Shown here: piece after piece, positions 36,708-45,376 of the stretch
Numbering within the stretch: position 1 is the first letter of the stretch
How the letters are laid out: each line of letters opens with the position of its first letter
From: Nostocoides_A vanveenii
GTDB taxonomy: Bacteria > Actinomycetota > Actinomycetes > Actinomycetales > Dermatophilaceae
Length of the DNA: 64,000 nucleotides
Assembly: GCF_039531165.1 (NCBI RefSeq)
Contig: NZ_BAAAPN010000017.1
Span: 1-64,000 of the forward strand
Direction: 5' to 3'
Program-made: the position numbers and the translations under genes
The notes under the pieces: model-generated
Seen by the model: the letters and a program-made list of their open reading frames with translations, nothing else
The model's database searches: none
What the model was told of the DNA's origin: nothing

Positions 36708-38126
36708 TCAGTCGGTGGCGTGCAGGCGCCGGGCGGCTTCGGCGATGGAGCCGGTCAGGCTCGGGTAGACGGTGAAGGCGCTCGCGAGTTGGTCGACATT
36801 GAGGCGGTGCGCAACCGCCAGGGTGACGGGGAAGACCAACTCGGAGGCGCGCGGGGCGACCACCACGCCGCCCAGGACGGTGCCGCTGCCCTTCTCGGCG
36901 AGGAATTTCACGAAGCCGTCGGTGATGCCGAGCATCTTCGCGCGTGGGTTGCGCGACAACGGCAGGATGCCGACGTCAATGCTCAGGCCCTTGGCGTCCG
37001 CGTCCTTCTGGGACAGGCCGACGGTGGCGATCTCGGGGTCGGTGAAGATATTGGCCGACACGACGTCGAGGCTCAGCGGCGAGACGGCGTCGCCGAGGGC
37101 ATGCGCCATGGCGATCCGGCCCTGCATGGCGGCCACCGAGGCGAGGGGCAGGACGCCGGTGCAGTCGCCCGCGGCATACACGCCGCGCACGCTGGTCCGC
37201 GACACCCGGTCGATGAGGATGTGGCCGCTCTCCGCGGTCTGGACGCCGACCTCGGCGAGCCCCAGGCCGGCGGTCTGGGGCACGGAGCCAACCGCGAGCA
37301 GGGCGTGGGAGCCCTCGACGACCCGGCCGTCGGTCAGGGTGACGGCGACTCCGGTAGCGACGCCAGCCGTATCACGGACGACCTCGGTGGCTTCCATGCG
37401 CGAGCGGGAGAGCACGGTCATTCCGCGCTTGGTGAAGACGTCCTCGATCACGGCGGCCGCGTCGGTGTCCTCGCCGGGGAGAACCTGGTCGCGGCTGGAG
37501 ACGAGCGTGACCCGGGCCCCGAGGCCGAGATAGGCCTGTGCGAGCTCCGCGCCGGTGACGCCGGAGCCGACGACGATCAGGTGCTCGGGCAACTCGGCGA
37601 GGCCGTAGATCTGCTGCCAGGTCAGGATGCGCTCGCCGTCCGGCTGCGCTGTCGGCATGACGCGGGGACTGGCGCCGGTCGCGAGCAGAATAACGTCGGC
37701 GGGCAGGTCGGACTCGTCGTCGCCCGAGCGCACGCGGACCGTCTGGGCGTCGATGAGGTGGGCCTCGCCGGGAAGGACGCGCACGCCGACCTCATCGAGC
37801 CGGCGGGCGATGTCGCTGCTCTGGGCCAAGGCGAGATCGAGGACTCGCTGGTTGACCCGCGGCAGGTCCGCACGGGCGTGGGCGATGGCGTCGCCCTCCT
37901 CATCGCGCAGGTCGACGCCGAGTTCGGGGGCCAAGGCGATGCCAGACATATAGTCCGCAGTCGCAATGAGGGTCTTGCTCGGGACACAGTCGGTGAGCAC
38001 GGCCGCGCCCCCGAGCCCGTCGCGCTCGACAATGGTGACCTCGGCACCGAGGTGCGCGGCGACGAGAGCGGCTTCGTACCCGCCGGGTCCCCCTCCGACG
38101 ATGACAACTCGACTGCGCGCGTTCAT
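36708..38126 (-). CDS. lpdA: NAD(P)H-quinone dehydrogenase / LpdA-like flavoprotein
   Basis: The 472-residue FAD protein has GGGPGGYEAALVAAHLG (FAD-binding), GSGVTGAELAQAYLGLGARV (NAD-binding) and AAGDCTGVLPL, and the dimerisation domain of the dihydrolipoamide dehydrogenase family. The redox pair is incomplete: the usual CxxxxC segment reads GGAAVLTDCVPSKT, with one Cys only. That matches mycobacterial LpdA (Rv3303c), which reduces quinones rather than lipoamide. ATG at 38126 was chosen over upstream in-frame codons because MNARSRVVIVGGGP begins the family sequence. It is divergent from punA, as a neighbour of nucleoside genes in mycobacteria too. Confidence 0.92.
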   Translation of the reverse strand: MNARSRVVIVGGGPGGYEAALVAAHLGAEVTIVERDGLGGAAVLTDCVPSKTLIATADYMSGIALAPELGVDLRDEEGDAIAHARADLPRVNQRVLDLALAQSSDIARRLDEVGVRVLPGEAHLIDAQTVRVRSGDDESDLPADVILLATGASPRVMPTAQPDGERILTWQQIYGLAELPEHLIVVGSGVTGAELAQAYLGLGARVTLVSSRDQVLPGEDTDAAAVIEDVFTKRGMTVLSRSRMEATEVVRDTAGVATGVAVTLTDGRVVEGSHALLAVGSVPQTAGLGLAEVGVQTAESGHILIDRVSRTSVRGVYAAGDCTGVLPLASVAAMQGRIAMAHALGDAVSPLSLDVVSANIFTDPEIATVGLSQKDADAKGLSIDVGILPLSRNPRAKMLGITDGFVKFLAEKGSGTVLGGVVVAPRASELVFPVTLAVAHRLNVDQLASAFTVYPSLTGSIAEAARRLHATD

Positions 38127-38195
38127 ACCTGCCCTTTCCGCGTCCGACCCACGACACCTTCGTTTATGCCGAGCCACTCGACCACGAGGGACGGG

Positions 38196-38245
38196 GGTCC
38201 CCGCGAAGTATCGCAGCGACGCAGGAGCGAAGAACTTCGTGGGGT
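38196..38245. repeat. Intergenic palindromic repeat, copy 1
   Basis: GGTCCCCGCGAAGTAT, then a spacer resembling GAGCGA-GCA-GAGCG, then AACTTCGTGGGGT. The arms CCCGCGAAGT and ACTTCGTGGGG pair with one mismatch. A closely similar block stands at 54645-54693. This copy lies in the divergent lpdA-punA gap. Confidence 0.75.
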
Positions 38246-38280
38246 TGCCTTGCAGAGGTTAGTTGGAGGCGGCCGGGCAG

Positions 38281-38286
38281 TAGTGT
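38281..38286 (+). promoter_or_regulatory. Candidate -10 element of leaderless punA
   Basis: TAGTGT fits TANNNT and is followed by six bases (TCGCCC) before the GTG start. No ribosome binding site precedes this GTG, consistent with leaderless translation. Confidence 0.45.
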
Positions 38287-38292
38287 TCGCCC

Positions 38293-39135
38293 GTGAGCGA
38301 ACCGACGCCGACCGCCAACCCGCTGGACGCCCCCGGGGCGGCCCCCTTCGCCATCGCCGCCGACGCCGCGGCGGTGATCGCCGAGTGCACGGGCGTCCCG
38401 AGTCACGACATCGCGCTGGTGCTCGGCTCGGGCTGGGGCGAGACCGCCGACCGCATCGGCGAGACGCTCGCGACGATCGAAAACACCGAGGTGCCCGGTT
38501 TCGCCAAGGCCGCGGTCGCCGGCCACAGCGGCACGATGCGCTCGGTCGCCATCGGTGACACCGGGCGCCGGGCCCTCGTCTACGGCACGCGCACCCATTT
38601 CTACGAGGGCCGGGGCGTGCGCGCCGTTGTGCACGGTGTGCGGACCGCCGCGGCTGCGGGCTGCCGCGCGATCGTCTTGACCAATGGCTGCGGCGGCCTG
38701 CGTCCGGAGTGGGCGCCCGGGACGCCGGTGCTCATCAGCGATCATCTCAACCTCACCGCGGCCTCGCCGTTGGAGGGTGCGACCTTCGTCGACCTGACCG
38801 ACCTCTATTCGCCCCGGCTGCGGGCCCTCGCCAAGCAGGTCGACGCGAGCCTGGAGGAGGGCGTCTACGTGCAGTTCCGAGGCCCGCAATACGAGACACC
38901 GGCGGAAGTGCGCATGGCCAAGATCCTCGGCGGCGATCTGGTCGGCATGTCCACGACCCTCGAAGCGATCGCCGCGCGCCAGGCCGGGCTGGAGATCCTC
39001 GGCATCTCACTGGTGACAAACGCGGCCGCCGGCATCTCCGAAACGCCGCTCTCGCACGCCGAGGTCGTCGAGGCCGGCCAGGCAGCCGCCGCCCGCTGCG
39101 GCGACCTGCTCGCGCGCATCGTCACGACCATCTGA
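38293..39135 (+). CDS. punA: Purine-nucleoside phosphorylase
   Basis: The 280-residue trimeric-type PNP splits purine nucleosides with phosphate into base and (deoxy)ribose-1-phosphate. Family blocks are ALVLGSGWG, AGHSGTM and the sugar/phosphate region RTHFYEG, then LTNGCGGLRPEWAPG and VGMSTTLEAIAARQ. GTG at 38293 is consistent with family length and with a leaderless promoter. It is followed on the same strand, after a decayed toxin gene on the other strand, by a phosphopentomutase-like enzyme that could use its ribose-1-phosphate product. Confidence 0.95.
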   Translation: MSEPTPTANPLDAPGAAPFAIAADAAAVIAECTGVPSHDIALVLGSGWGETADRIGETLATIENTEVPGFAKAAVAGHSGTMRSVAIGDTGRRALVYGTRTHFYEGRGVRAVVHGVRTAAAAGCRAIVLTNGCGGLRPEWAPGTPVLISDHLNLTAASPLEGATFVDLTDLYSPRLRALAKQVDASLEEGVYVQFRGPQYETPAEVRMAKILGGDLVGMSTTLEAIAARQAGLEILGISLVTNAAAGISETPLSHAEVVEAGQAAAARCGDLLARIVTTI

Positions 39136-39161
39136 TCGGTCGAACGAAGGGCGCGCCTGAC

Positions 39162-39550
39162 TCAGAGAACCGCACCGATATCAGTCTGCGTGAAGTCCTG
39201 CCCTTGAACAGCAGCGGTGCGCCGCGTTGCGCAGCGCAGGCGTACGCCATCGCATCGCCGACGTTCAAGGCGGCCGTATGCCGGCCCTTGCCAAATCGCC
39301 GCCACGCTCGGTGGGCGGTGACGGCCTGATCCTCATCGAACGCCGCCACGTCAACTTCCAGGTCCGCCACAAGCGCATGCAAATCGTCCGCGGCGGCGTT
39401 CCCTTGACGGGCGGTCACGACGATCAACGCCTCAGTCAGGCTCGCGGCCGAGACTGCGGCCTCGGGCGCCGCGGCGTTCGCGTCGAGGAAGAGCTCGGCG
39501 TCGGACTCGCCGAGGATGATCGCCACCAGGGCGGATGAGTCGATCGCCAC
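39162..39550 (-). pseudogene. PIN-domain toxin (VapC-like), C-terminal frameshift
   Basis: Starting at GTG 39550, AIDSSALVAIILGESDAELF and SLTEALIVVTARQG are a normal PIN N-terminus (Asp and Glu present), and LNVGDAMAYACAAQRGAPL carries the third acidic site. After LLFKG the frame is lost. One missing base near 39199-39203 would restore the standard ending DFTQTDIGAVL and a TGA at 39162, clear of punA; as written the frame runs on to 39122 and overlaps the end of punA. A single-base loss has broken it, unless this is a sequencing error. Confidence 0.75.
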
Positions 39551-39603
39551 TAGCCCGGCAGCCCGTCGGCGTCGTAGCCCAAGTTTCGGATATAGAGCGC
39601 CAT
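39550..39603 (-). pseudogene. 17-codon remnant of a VapB-type antitoxin
   Basis: A short frame, MALYIRNLGYDADGLPG, begins like VapB antitoxins of this PIN subgroup (MALxIRN) and stops after 17 residues. The stop overlaps the GTG of the PIN gene by one base. GAAGGTGG lies upstream at ribosome-binding distance. An in-frame deletion of a normal antitoxin of about 70-80 residues would leave just this. It may also act only as a translation starter for the PIN gene. Confidence 0.55.
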
Positions 39604-39751
39604 GCAGCCACCTTCCAAGGAAGAAGGGATCCTCGACAGGAAGAATTCGATGACGCCACCGGCGCAGGGGGCGCGTATGCCTGCGGGCTGCGCCGGCGGT
39701 CACCCCGATAAGGTCGGGCCACGCGCCGCACACCGTGACAAGGGAGCCAGT

Positions 39752-41422
39752 ATGCCGTTCGCGCCCGCCTCCGATAGCCTCCTCGCCGCGGCCCGGGCCT
39801 GGGCCGCGGATGACCCGGATGCGCAGACGCGCACGGAACTGCTCGCGGTCATCGCCGATGCCGAAGCCGGATCCGAGAACGCCGGGTCGGACCTCGCGGA
39901 CCGATTCGCGGGGATGCTCCAGTTCGGCACGGCCGGGCTACGCGGAGCCCTCGGCGCGGGCCCAAACCGGATGAACCGCGCCGTCGTGATCCGGGCGGCG
40001 GCGGGACTGACGGCCTACCTGCGCGAACGCACGCCCGAACCCTTTGTCGTCGTCGGCTTCGACGCGCGGATCAACTCCGACGTCTTCGCGCGGGACACGG
40101 CTGCGGTCGTCGTGGCGGCCGGCGGCCGCGCCGCCATCTTGCCGCGCCCGCTGCCCACGCCGGTCCTGGCGTATGCCATTCGCTTCCTCGGCGCGGACGC
40201 CGGCGTCATGGTCACGGCCAGCCACAACCCGCCGCAGGACAACGGCTACAAGGTCTACCTCGGCGACGGTTCTCAGATCGTCCCGCCCGCCGACGCCGAG
40301 ATCGCCGCGCACATCGCGCAGGTCGAGGCCGTCGCGAGCGTTCCGCGGGCGGAGGACGGATGGGAGGCACTCGCCGACGACGTTCTCGACGCCTATGTGG
40401 CCGATGCCGTGCGCGTCGTCGATCCGGCGGCACCGCGGGAGGTGACTGTCGTCCATACGGCAATGCATGGTGTCGGCACCGAGACGATCCTGCGGTCTTT
40501 CGAGCACGCAGGCTTCGATGTCCCGATTCCTGTTGCGGCACAGGCGCAACCGGACCCGGCCTTCCCGACGGTGAACTTCCCCAATCCAGAAGAACCGGGG
40601 GCAATCGATCTGGCGATCGAACTTGCCGAGCAGACCGGCCCCGACCTGGTGATCGCCAACGACCCGGACGCCGACCGGTGCGCCGCGGCGATCCCGGGGC
40701 CGGGCGGGTGGCGAATGCTGCGTGGCGACGAGGTCGGCGCGCTCCTCGGAGCGCACATTTTGCGGCGCGGGGACGTGAGCGGACCGATGGCCAACTCCAT
40801 CGTCTCCTCCCGGCTGCTAGCGGCGATGTGCTGGGCGGCCGGCGTGGAGCATGTCGAGACGTTGACGGGATTCAAGTGGATCGGCCGCGTGCCCGGCCTC
40901 GCCTTCGGCTACGAAGAGGCGCTCGGCTATTGCGTCGACTCCGCCCGGGTGCCCGACAAGGACGGCATCACGGCCGCTCTGATGCTCACCGAGCTCGCGG
41001 CGCGCCAAAAGGCAGCCGGCAGCGATCTGCAGGCGGTTCTCGACGCCCTCGCGATCGAGCACGGCGTCTATGCGACGGACGCCTTCTCGGTCCGCGTCGA
41101 CAACCTCGCCCTCATCGACGCGATCATGGCGCGACTGCGCAGCGCCAGCCCGAGCGATGTCGCGGGCACGGCGGTTGCGCGCACCGACGATCTCGCGCAG
41201 GGCTCACCCGATCTGCCCCCGACCGAAGGCTTGCGCTACTACCTGGCCGACGACTCGCGCATCATCGTGCGGCCGTCAGGCACCGAGCCGAAGCTGAAGA
41301 TCTACCTCGAAGTCATCGAACCCGTCGCCGGTTCGGACGACCTGATTCCCGCGCGCCGGCGCGCCGCCGACCGGCTCGCGGCTATCCGGGCAGACATGGA
41401 GAGCGCGACCACGCCGGCGTGA
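39752..41422 (+). CDS. Phosphohexomutase/phosphopentomutase family protein (PgcA/PmmB type)
   Basis: The 556-residue alpha-D-phosphohexomutase has FGTAGLRGALGAGPNRMN near the start, the catalytic serine loop TASHNPPQDNGYK, the metal loop NDPDADRCAAA and the sugar loop GYEEALGY, and ends with RPSGTEPKLKIY for phosphate binding. In actinobacteria this subgroup sits beside punA and is thought to interconvert (deoxy)ribose-1- and -5-phosphates or hexose phosphates. The neighbourhood (punA, deoC, deoA) favours phosphopentomutase activity. ATG 39752 has AGGGAG upstream; the longer frame has no homology. Confidence 0.88.
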   Translation: MPFAPASDSLLAAARAWAADDPDAQTRTELLAVIADAEAGSENAGSDLADRFAGMLQFGTAGLRGALGAGPNRMNRAVVIRAAAGLTAYLRERTPEPFVVVGFDARINSDVFARDTAAVVVAAGGRAAILPRPLPTPVLAYAIRFLGADAGVMVTASHNPPQDNGYKVYLGDGSQIVPPADAEIAAHIAQVEAVASVPRAEDGWEALADDVLDAYVADAVRVVDPAAPREVTVVHTAMHGVGTETILRSFEHAGFDVPIPVAAQAQPDPAFPTVNFPNPEEPGAIDLAIELAEQTGPDLVIANDPDADRCAAAIPGPGGWRMLRGDEVGALLGAHILRRGDVSGPMANSIVSSRLLAAMCWAAGVEHVETLTGFKWIGRVPGLAFGYEEALGYCVDSARVPDKDGITAALMLTELAARQKAAGSDLQAVLDALAIEHGVYATDAFSVRVDNLALIDAIMARLRSASPSDVAGTAVARTDDLAQGSPDLPPTEGLRYYLADDSRIIVRPSGTEPKLKIYLEVIEPVAGSDDLIPARRRAADRLAAIRADMESATTPA

Positions 41423-41461
41423 TTTTCCGGTCGCGCGAGGGCCCTTTCCGCCGACGAGGAG

Positions 41462-41525
41462 GAACCGGCCACTCGACGAGGCTGAACCGGCCTCTCGACG
41501 GGGCTGAACCGGCCTCTCGACGGGG
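41462..41525. repeat. Three-unit 22-bp tandem repeat
   Basis: GAACCGGCCTCTCGACGGGG plus two bases repeats three times (41462, 41484 and 41506); the first unit has two changes and the last ends two bases early. It lies between the phosphomutase and the solute-binding protein gene, convergent with each other. No terminator-like hairpin is evident beside it. Confidence 0.85.
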
Positions 41526-41529
41526 AAGG

Positions 41530-42816
41530 TCAGTGCCCCTGGGGGCGGCTGGGGTTGACGGCGTCGCTCACGGCCTTGACGAAGGTCGCGGAGTCACGGC
41601 TGCGGACGTAGGCCGCGACGCCGTCGTAGAAGCCCTGGGTGAACTTCGGGCTCATCGCCTCACCGTGCACGAGCGACGGCAACACTTCGCTGCTCCACAG
41701 CGCCTTCGACGCCGATTGCTCGTATGCGGGCAGGCTCGCCACATCGGCCGTCTTCAGGACCGGCACCGACCCCTTGATCGCACTGAACTTCACCGAGGTT
41801 GCCGGATCGGCGAGCGTGGCAAGGAAGGCCAGGGCGTTCTTGGCGTTCGGCGCGGTCGTGCCCGCGACGAAGACGTCGACGACCGCGAGATAGCTGCCAT
41901 CGGTGCCGGGGTAGGCGACTTCGCCGACCGTGGTGTCGGTGCCGCCAGCCTTGACGATCTCGCCGTAGCCGGAGTCGTTCATCGTCAGGAAGCCACACTC
42001 GCCCCTGGCGAGCTTGCCCGCCGCCTGGTCCCAGGACTGGCTGTCGGCGGCGGTATCGGCATAGGACAAGACTTTGTCCAGGCCCGCAAAGGCGGCCTTG
42101 GCCGCCGTGCCGTTCCAATCGAATTTGTCGTCCTGGATCTGCCCCCACGCCTTGGGGCCGGCGGTCCCGAGCAGGATGTTCTCGAAGAGTTCGCCGGTGG
42201 TGAAGGCGTCTTTGCCGCCCAGGCACAGCGGTGTCGCGCCTTTGGCCTTGAGCTTCTCCAGATCGGCGAGGAAGGCCTTGGTGGTATAGGCCGCGGCGGG
42301 CGCAGAAACTCCGGCGGAGTCCAGGACCGCCTTGTTAAAGAAGAGGACGTTTTGGCGGTGGGCGCCGGTGGGCATCGCATACTGCTTGCCGTCGACCGTC
42401 ACCCAGTCGAGGATGGTCGGCTGCATGGCCTCCTTGATCCCGCCGGTGGCAAAGACCGAGCTGACGTCGCGGATCGTCTTGGTGGAGGCGAAGGCCTCGG
42501 TCGCTGCGCCCGCAAAGGTCTGCCACACGTCGGGGGGATTGCCGGCCGCGAGCCGCTTGGCCAACTCCACTCGAGCATTCGCGCCGGCGCCGCCGGTGAC
42601 CGAGGCGTTGGTGACCTGGACGCCGGAGTTGGCCGCGGCATACGCGTCGGTGAGGACTTTGAAGGCAGGCGCTTCGGAGGCGGAGGTCCACCAGGACATC
42701 ACCTCGAGCTTGTCGGTGGCCTGAGTCGCGCTGGTCTCCTTGCCGGAGCATCCGGCGAGCGGAAGCGCGACGGACGCGACGAGGGCGAGAGGCAACAGGC
42801 GAGTCGATCGACGCAT
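41530..42816 (-). CDS. Sugar-type extracellular solute-binding lipoprotein (family 1)
   Basis: The 428-residue protein has a lipoprotein signal MRRSTRLLPLALVASVALPL ending in the lipobox LAGC, then a family 1 solute-binding fold (LEVMSWWTSASEAPAFKVLT, KRLAAGNPPDVWQTFAG). Such proteins deliver sugars to CUT1 ABC importers, but no ABC permease or ATPase is adjacent. Instead the upstream gene is the proton symporter fucP, and the stop of that gene overlaps a possible GTG start at 42825 (GTGA); ATG at 42816 gives the better signal peptide. Pairing with fucP is unusual. Confidence 0.88.
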   Translation of the reverse strand: MRRSTRLLPLALVASVALPLAGCSGKETSATQATDKLEVMSWWTSASEAPAFKVLTDAYAAANSGVQVTNASVTGGAGANARVELAKRLAAGNPPDVWQTFAGAATEAFASTKTIRDVSSVFATGGIKEAMQPTILDWVTVDGKQYAMPTGAHRQNVLFFNKAVLDSAGVSAPAAAYTTKAFLADLEKLKAKGATPLCLGGKDAFTTGELFENILLGTAGPKAWGQIQDDKFDWNGTAAKAAFAGLDKVLSYADTAADSQSWDQAAGKLARGECGFLTMNDSGYGEIVKAGGTDTTVGEVAYPGTDGSYLAVVDVFVAGTTAPNAKNALAFLATLADPATSVKFSAIKGSVPVLKTADVASLPAYEQSASKALWSSEVLPSLVHGEAMSPKFTQGFYDGVAAYVRSRDSATFVKAVSDAVNPSRPQGH

Positions 42817-42821
42817 GGCAC

Positions 42822-44171
42822 TCACGCTTCCGAGGCGAGGACGGCGGAGCCGCCGGGCGCCCTGAGGTCGTAGACGGCATACAGGGCGACCACCGCGAAG
42901 CAGGCAGCCGGGACAATGAAGGAGAAGGCGGCGCTTGTCTTGTCGATGAGGATGCCCTGAACCAGCGGCATGATGGCGCCGCCGACGATGGCCATGACCA
43001 GCCCAGCGGCACCGAACTTCGTGGCCGGGCCAAGCCCTTGCAAGGCGACGCCATAGATCGTTGGGAACATCAGCGAGAGGCAGAAGGAAATCGCCACCAC
43101 GGCGACGACGCCCGCCATATTCGGCGAGATCATCGCGAACACGCAGAGCAGGACGGCCAAGAATCCCAGTGCCGCGAGAACCTTGGTCGCCCGGACGCGG
43201 CCGATCAGCCAGGTCATGAAGAAGCGCGAGGCGAGGAAGATCAGGAGGCTGATCTGCAGGAGATAACCGCCGAGAGCCAAGCTGCCGTTGATGGCCTGCT
43301 GGGCGTACTGGATGATGTACGTCCAGCAACACACCTGCGCGGCGACATTGAAGAATTGCGCAATCACCCCGAAGCGATAGCGCTTGCGCGACCACAGAAC
43401 CTTCGCGATCGACTGATCCGCGGATAGTTCACCTTCGTCCGCAAACTCCTCCCTAATCGGCGGCGACTTCTGGAAGGCGATCGTCATCCAGATCATTACC
43501 AGTACGAGCGCGAGCCCGAGGTAGGGGCCCATCACCGCGCCAAGTTGACCGGCCCGGATCGTGTGCAGTTGCTCCGGGCTCAGCGCGGAGAGGTCGATCG
43601 GGTTGTCCTCGAGCTTGGGCAGGATGAGTGTGGCCGCCAGCAGGACGCCGATGTTGGTTCCCAGCGGGTTGAACGCCTGGGCGAAGTTCAGCCGACGGGT
43701 CGCGGTCGACTCCGGGCCGAGCGCGATGACATACGGGTTGGCCGACGTCTCCAGGATCGAGCAACCCGCAGCCATGGCGAAGAGCGCGACAAGGAAAGCC
43801 TCATAGGTCATGATCTTGCTCGCCGGATAGAAGCCGAAGGCGCCGATCGCCGCGAGCCCCAGCCCGCAGAGCAGGCCCGTCTTATAGCCCCACTTCTGGT
43901 TGATGAAGGCGGCCGGAATCGCCAGCAGGAAGTAGGCACCGAAATAGGCCAGTTGCACCAACGAGGCCTGGAAGGTGCTCATCTCGAAGATGCGTTTGAA
44001 GCCCGCGACCATGGGCGTCGTCAGGTCGGCGGCGACGCCCCACGCGGTGAAGCAGGCAACCAGCACGACGAACAGGACAAACATGCCCTGACCGACGAGT
44101 GGTTCCTTGCCCTTGGGTTCCGTCGCAGGCGGACGGGACTCGGCCTGACGTAGGTCGACGGATTCGCTCAT
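42822..44171 (-). CDS. fucP: MFS sugar:proton symporter, FucP family
   Basis: The 449-residue protein has 12 predicted membrane helices. GVAADLTTPMVAGFKRIFEM and FNPLGTNIGVLLAA are close to the L-fucose:H+ symporter family, and the motif SILETSANPYVIALG is characteristic. The substrate may be L-fucose, glucose or galactose, since the family includes all three. ATG 44171 has GAGGGGG five bases upstream. It is followed by an orphan solute-binding lipoprotein and is divergent from deoC. No fucose catabolic enzyme is seen in the window. Confidence 0.88.
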   Translation of the reverse strand: MSESVDLRQAESRPPATEPKGKEPLVGQGMFVLFVVLVACFTAWGVAADLTTPMVAGFKRIFEMSTFQASLVQLAYFGAYFLLAIPAAFINQKWGYKTGLLCGLGLAAIGAFGFYPASKIMTYEAFLVALFAMAAGCSILETSANPYVIALGPESTATRRLNFAQAFNPLGTNIGVLLAATLILPKLEDNPIDLSALSPEQLHTIRAGQLGAVMGPYLGLALVLVMIWMTIAFQKSPPIREEFADEGELSADQSIAKVLWSRKRYRFGVIAQFFNVAAQVCCWTYIIQYAQQAINGSLALGGYLLQISLLIFLASRFFMTWLIGRVRATKVLAALGFLAVLLCVFAMISPNMAGVVAVVAISFCLSLMFPTIYGVALQGLGPATKFGAAGLVMAIVGGAIMPLVQGILIDKTSAAFSFIVPAACFAVVALYAVYDLRAPGGSAVLASEA

Positions 44172-44198
44172 GCATCCCCCTCGATGAAACCGGCACCG

Positions 44199-44218
44199 GT
44201 GTGACCTTGGGACACACC
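44199..44218. promoter_or_regulatory. Inverted repeat upstream of fucP, possible operator
   Basis: GGTGTG-8 bases-CACACC lies 27 bases upstream of the fucP start, in the 192-base divergent gap to deoC. It may bind a dimeric sugar- or nucleoside-responsive regulator. Nothing else in the gap is recognised apart from the deoC -10 candidate. Confidence 0.35.
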
Positions 44219-44351
44219 AGATTTGACGGGCTAAGCGCGAAACTAGACCCACCCGCGAAGAACTCGCAACCGCACACCCGATGTTGCCCACTCGCCCGCG
44301 CATCTGCCCGCACGCGCGCCGTGGAGCACACGCATTGGCCCTACCCGCCGG

Positions 44352-44357
44352 TACACT
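44352..44357 (+). promoter_or_regulatory. Candidate -10 element of leaderless deoC
   Basis: TACACT fits TANNNT and is followed by six bases before the GTG start of deoC. No ribosome binding site is visible. Confidence 0.45.
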
Positions 44358-44363
44358 TGATCA

Positions 44364-45365
44364 GTGAATTCCCTTGCGCCCGACACCGCCGTCGACGCCA
44401 CCGCCCGAGCCCGCGACCTGCTCGGCGTGAGCCGTCTGACCAACTCTGCCCTGACCACCTGGCTGCACGGGCTGCCGGGCGTCGATCAGGTCGGCTGTGA
44501 GGCCCGGGCCGCGAGCCTGGGCAGCCGCTCGATCAAGGCGGCCAGCAAGGCCTGGGCCATCGACACGGCCATCTCGATGATCGACCTGACCACCCTCGAG
44601 GGTGCGGACACTCCGGGCAAGGTGCGCGGTCTGGCCACCAAGGCGCTCGTGCCCGATCCGAGCGATCCGAGCACGCCGTCCCCGGCCGCCGTCTGCGTCT
44701 ACGGCGACATGGTGGCGATCGCCAAGGACACCCTCGTCGGCAGCGGCGTCAAGGTTGCCGCCGCCGCGACCGCCTTCCCTAGTGGCCGAGCCAGTATGGC
44801 CGTGAAACTCGCCGACACCGCCGACGCGGTGGCCGCTGGCGCCGACGAGATCGACATGGTCATCGACCGCGGCGCCTTCCTCGCCGGCGACTATCTCCTC
44901 GTCTTCGACCAGATCGCCCAGGTCAAGGCCGCATGCGGCGCGGCTCGCCTGAAAGTGATCATGGAGACCGGCGAACTGGTCACCTATGACAATGTCCGGC
45001 GCGCCTCCTGGCTCTCGATGCTCGCGGGCGGGGACTTCATCAAGACCAGCACCGGCAAGATCTCCCCCGCTGCCACCTTGCCCGTGACGCTCATCATGCT
45101 CGAGGCGGTGCGCGACTGGCGCGCCCTGACCGGGGAGATGGTCGGGGTCAAGCCGGCCGGCGGGATCCGCACCAGCAAGGATGCCCTGAAGTTCCTCGTC
45201 GCCGTCAACGAGGTCGCGGGCGAGGACTGGCTCGAAAACCACTGGTTCCGCTTCGGTGCCTCCAGTTTGCTCAACGACCTACTCCTGCAACGCCAACGGC
45301 TAAGGACCGGGGCCTACTCGGGCAACGACTACGTCGCCGATGACTCCCCGAGCACGGCCTACTGA
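44364..45365 (+). CDS. deoC: Deoxyribose-phosphate aldolase
   Basis: DeoC splits 2-deoxyribose-5-phosphate into glyceraldehyde-3-phosphate and acetaldehyde. The Schiff-base lysine is in DFIKTSTGK, the second lysine in VGVKPAGGIRT, and DEIDMVIDRG is a further family block. The 333-residue length is the longer form common in actinobacteria. The two aldehyde dehydrogenase genes directly downstream would oxidise the acetaldehyde. The GTG start agrees with a six-base-spaced TACACT. Confidence 0.96.
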   Translation: MNSLAPDTAVDATARARDLLGVSRLTNSALTTWLHGLPGVDQVGCEARAASLGSRSIKAASKAWAIDTAISMIDLTTLEGADTPGKVRGLATKALVPDPSDPSTPSPAAVCVYGDMVAIAKDTLVGSGVKVAAAATAFPSGRASMAVKLADTADAVAAGADEIDMVIDRGAFLAGDYLLVFDQIAQVKAACGAARLKVIMETGELVTYDNVRRASWLSMLAGGDFIKTSTGKISPAATLPVTLIMLEAVRDWRALTGEMVGVKPAGGIRTSKDALKFLVAVNEVAGEDWLENHWFRFGASSLLNDLLLQRQRLRTGAYSGNDYVADDSPSTAY

Positions 45366-45376
45366 GGACGACTGAC

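Noticed and set aside
36720..38558. 612-codon open frame on the plus strand
   Set aside because: Antisense to lpdA and then out of frame in punA.
41462..41525. CRISPR array
   Set aside because: Units are adjacent with no unique spacers and there are no cas genes nearby.
40360..42873. 837-codon open frame on the plus strand
   Set aside because: Runs across the phosphomutase gene in a wrong frame and then antisense to the solute-binding gene; low-complexity composition.
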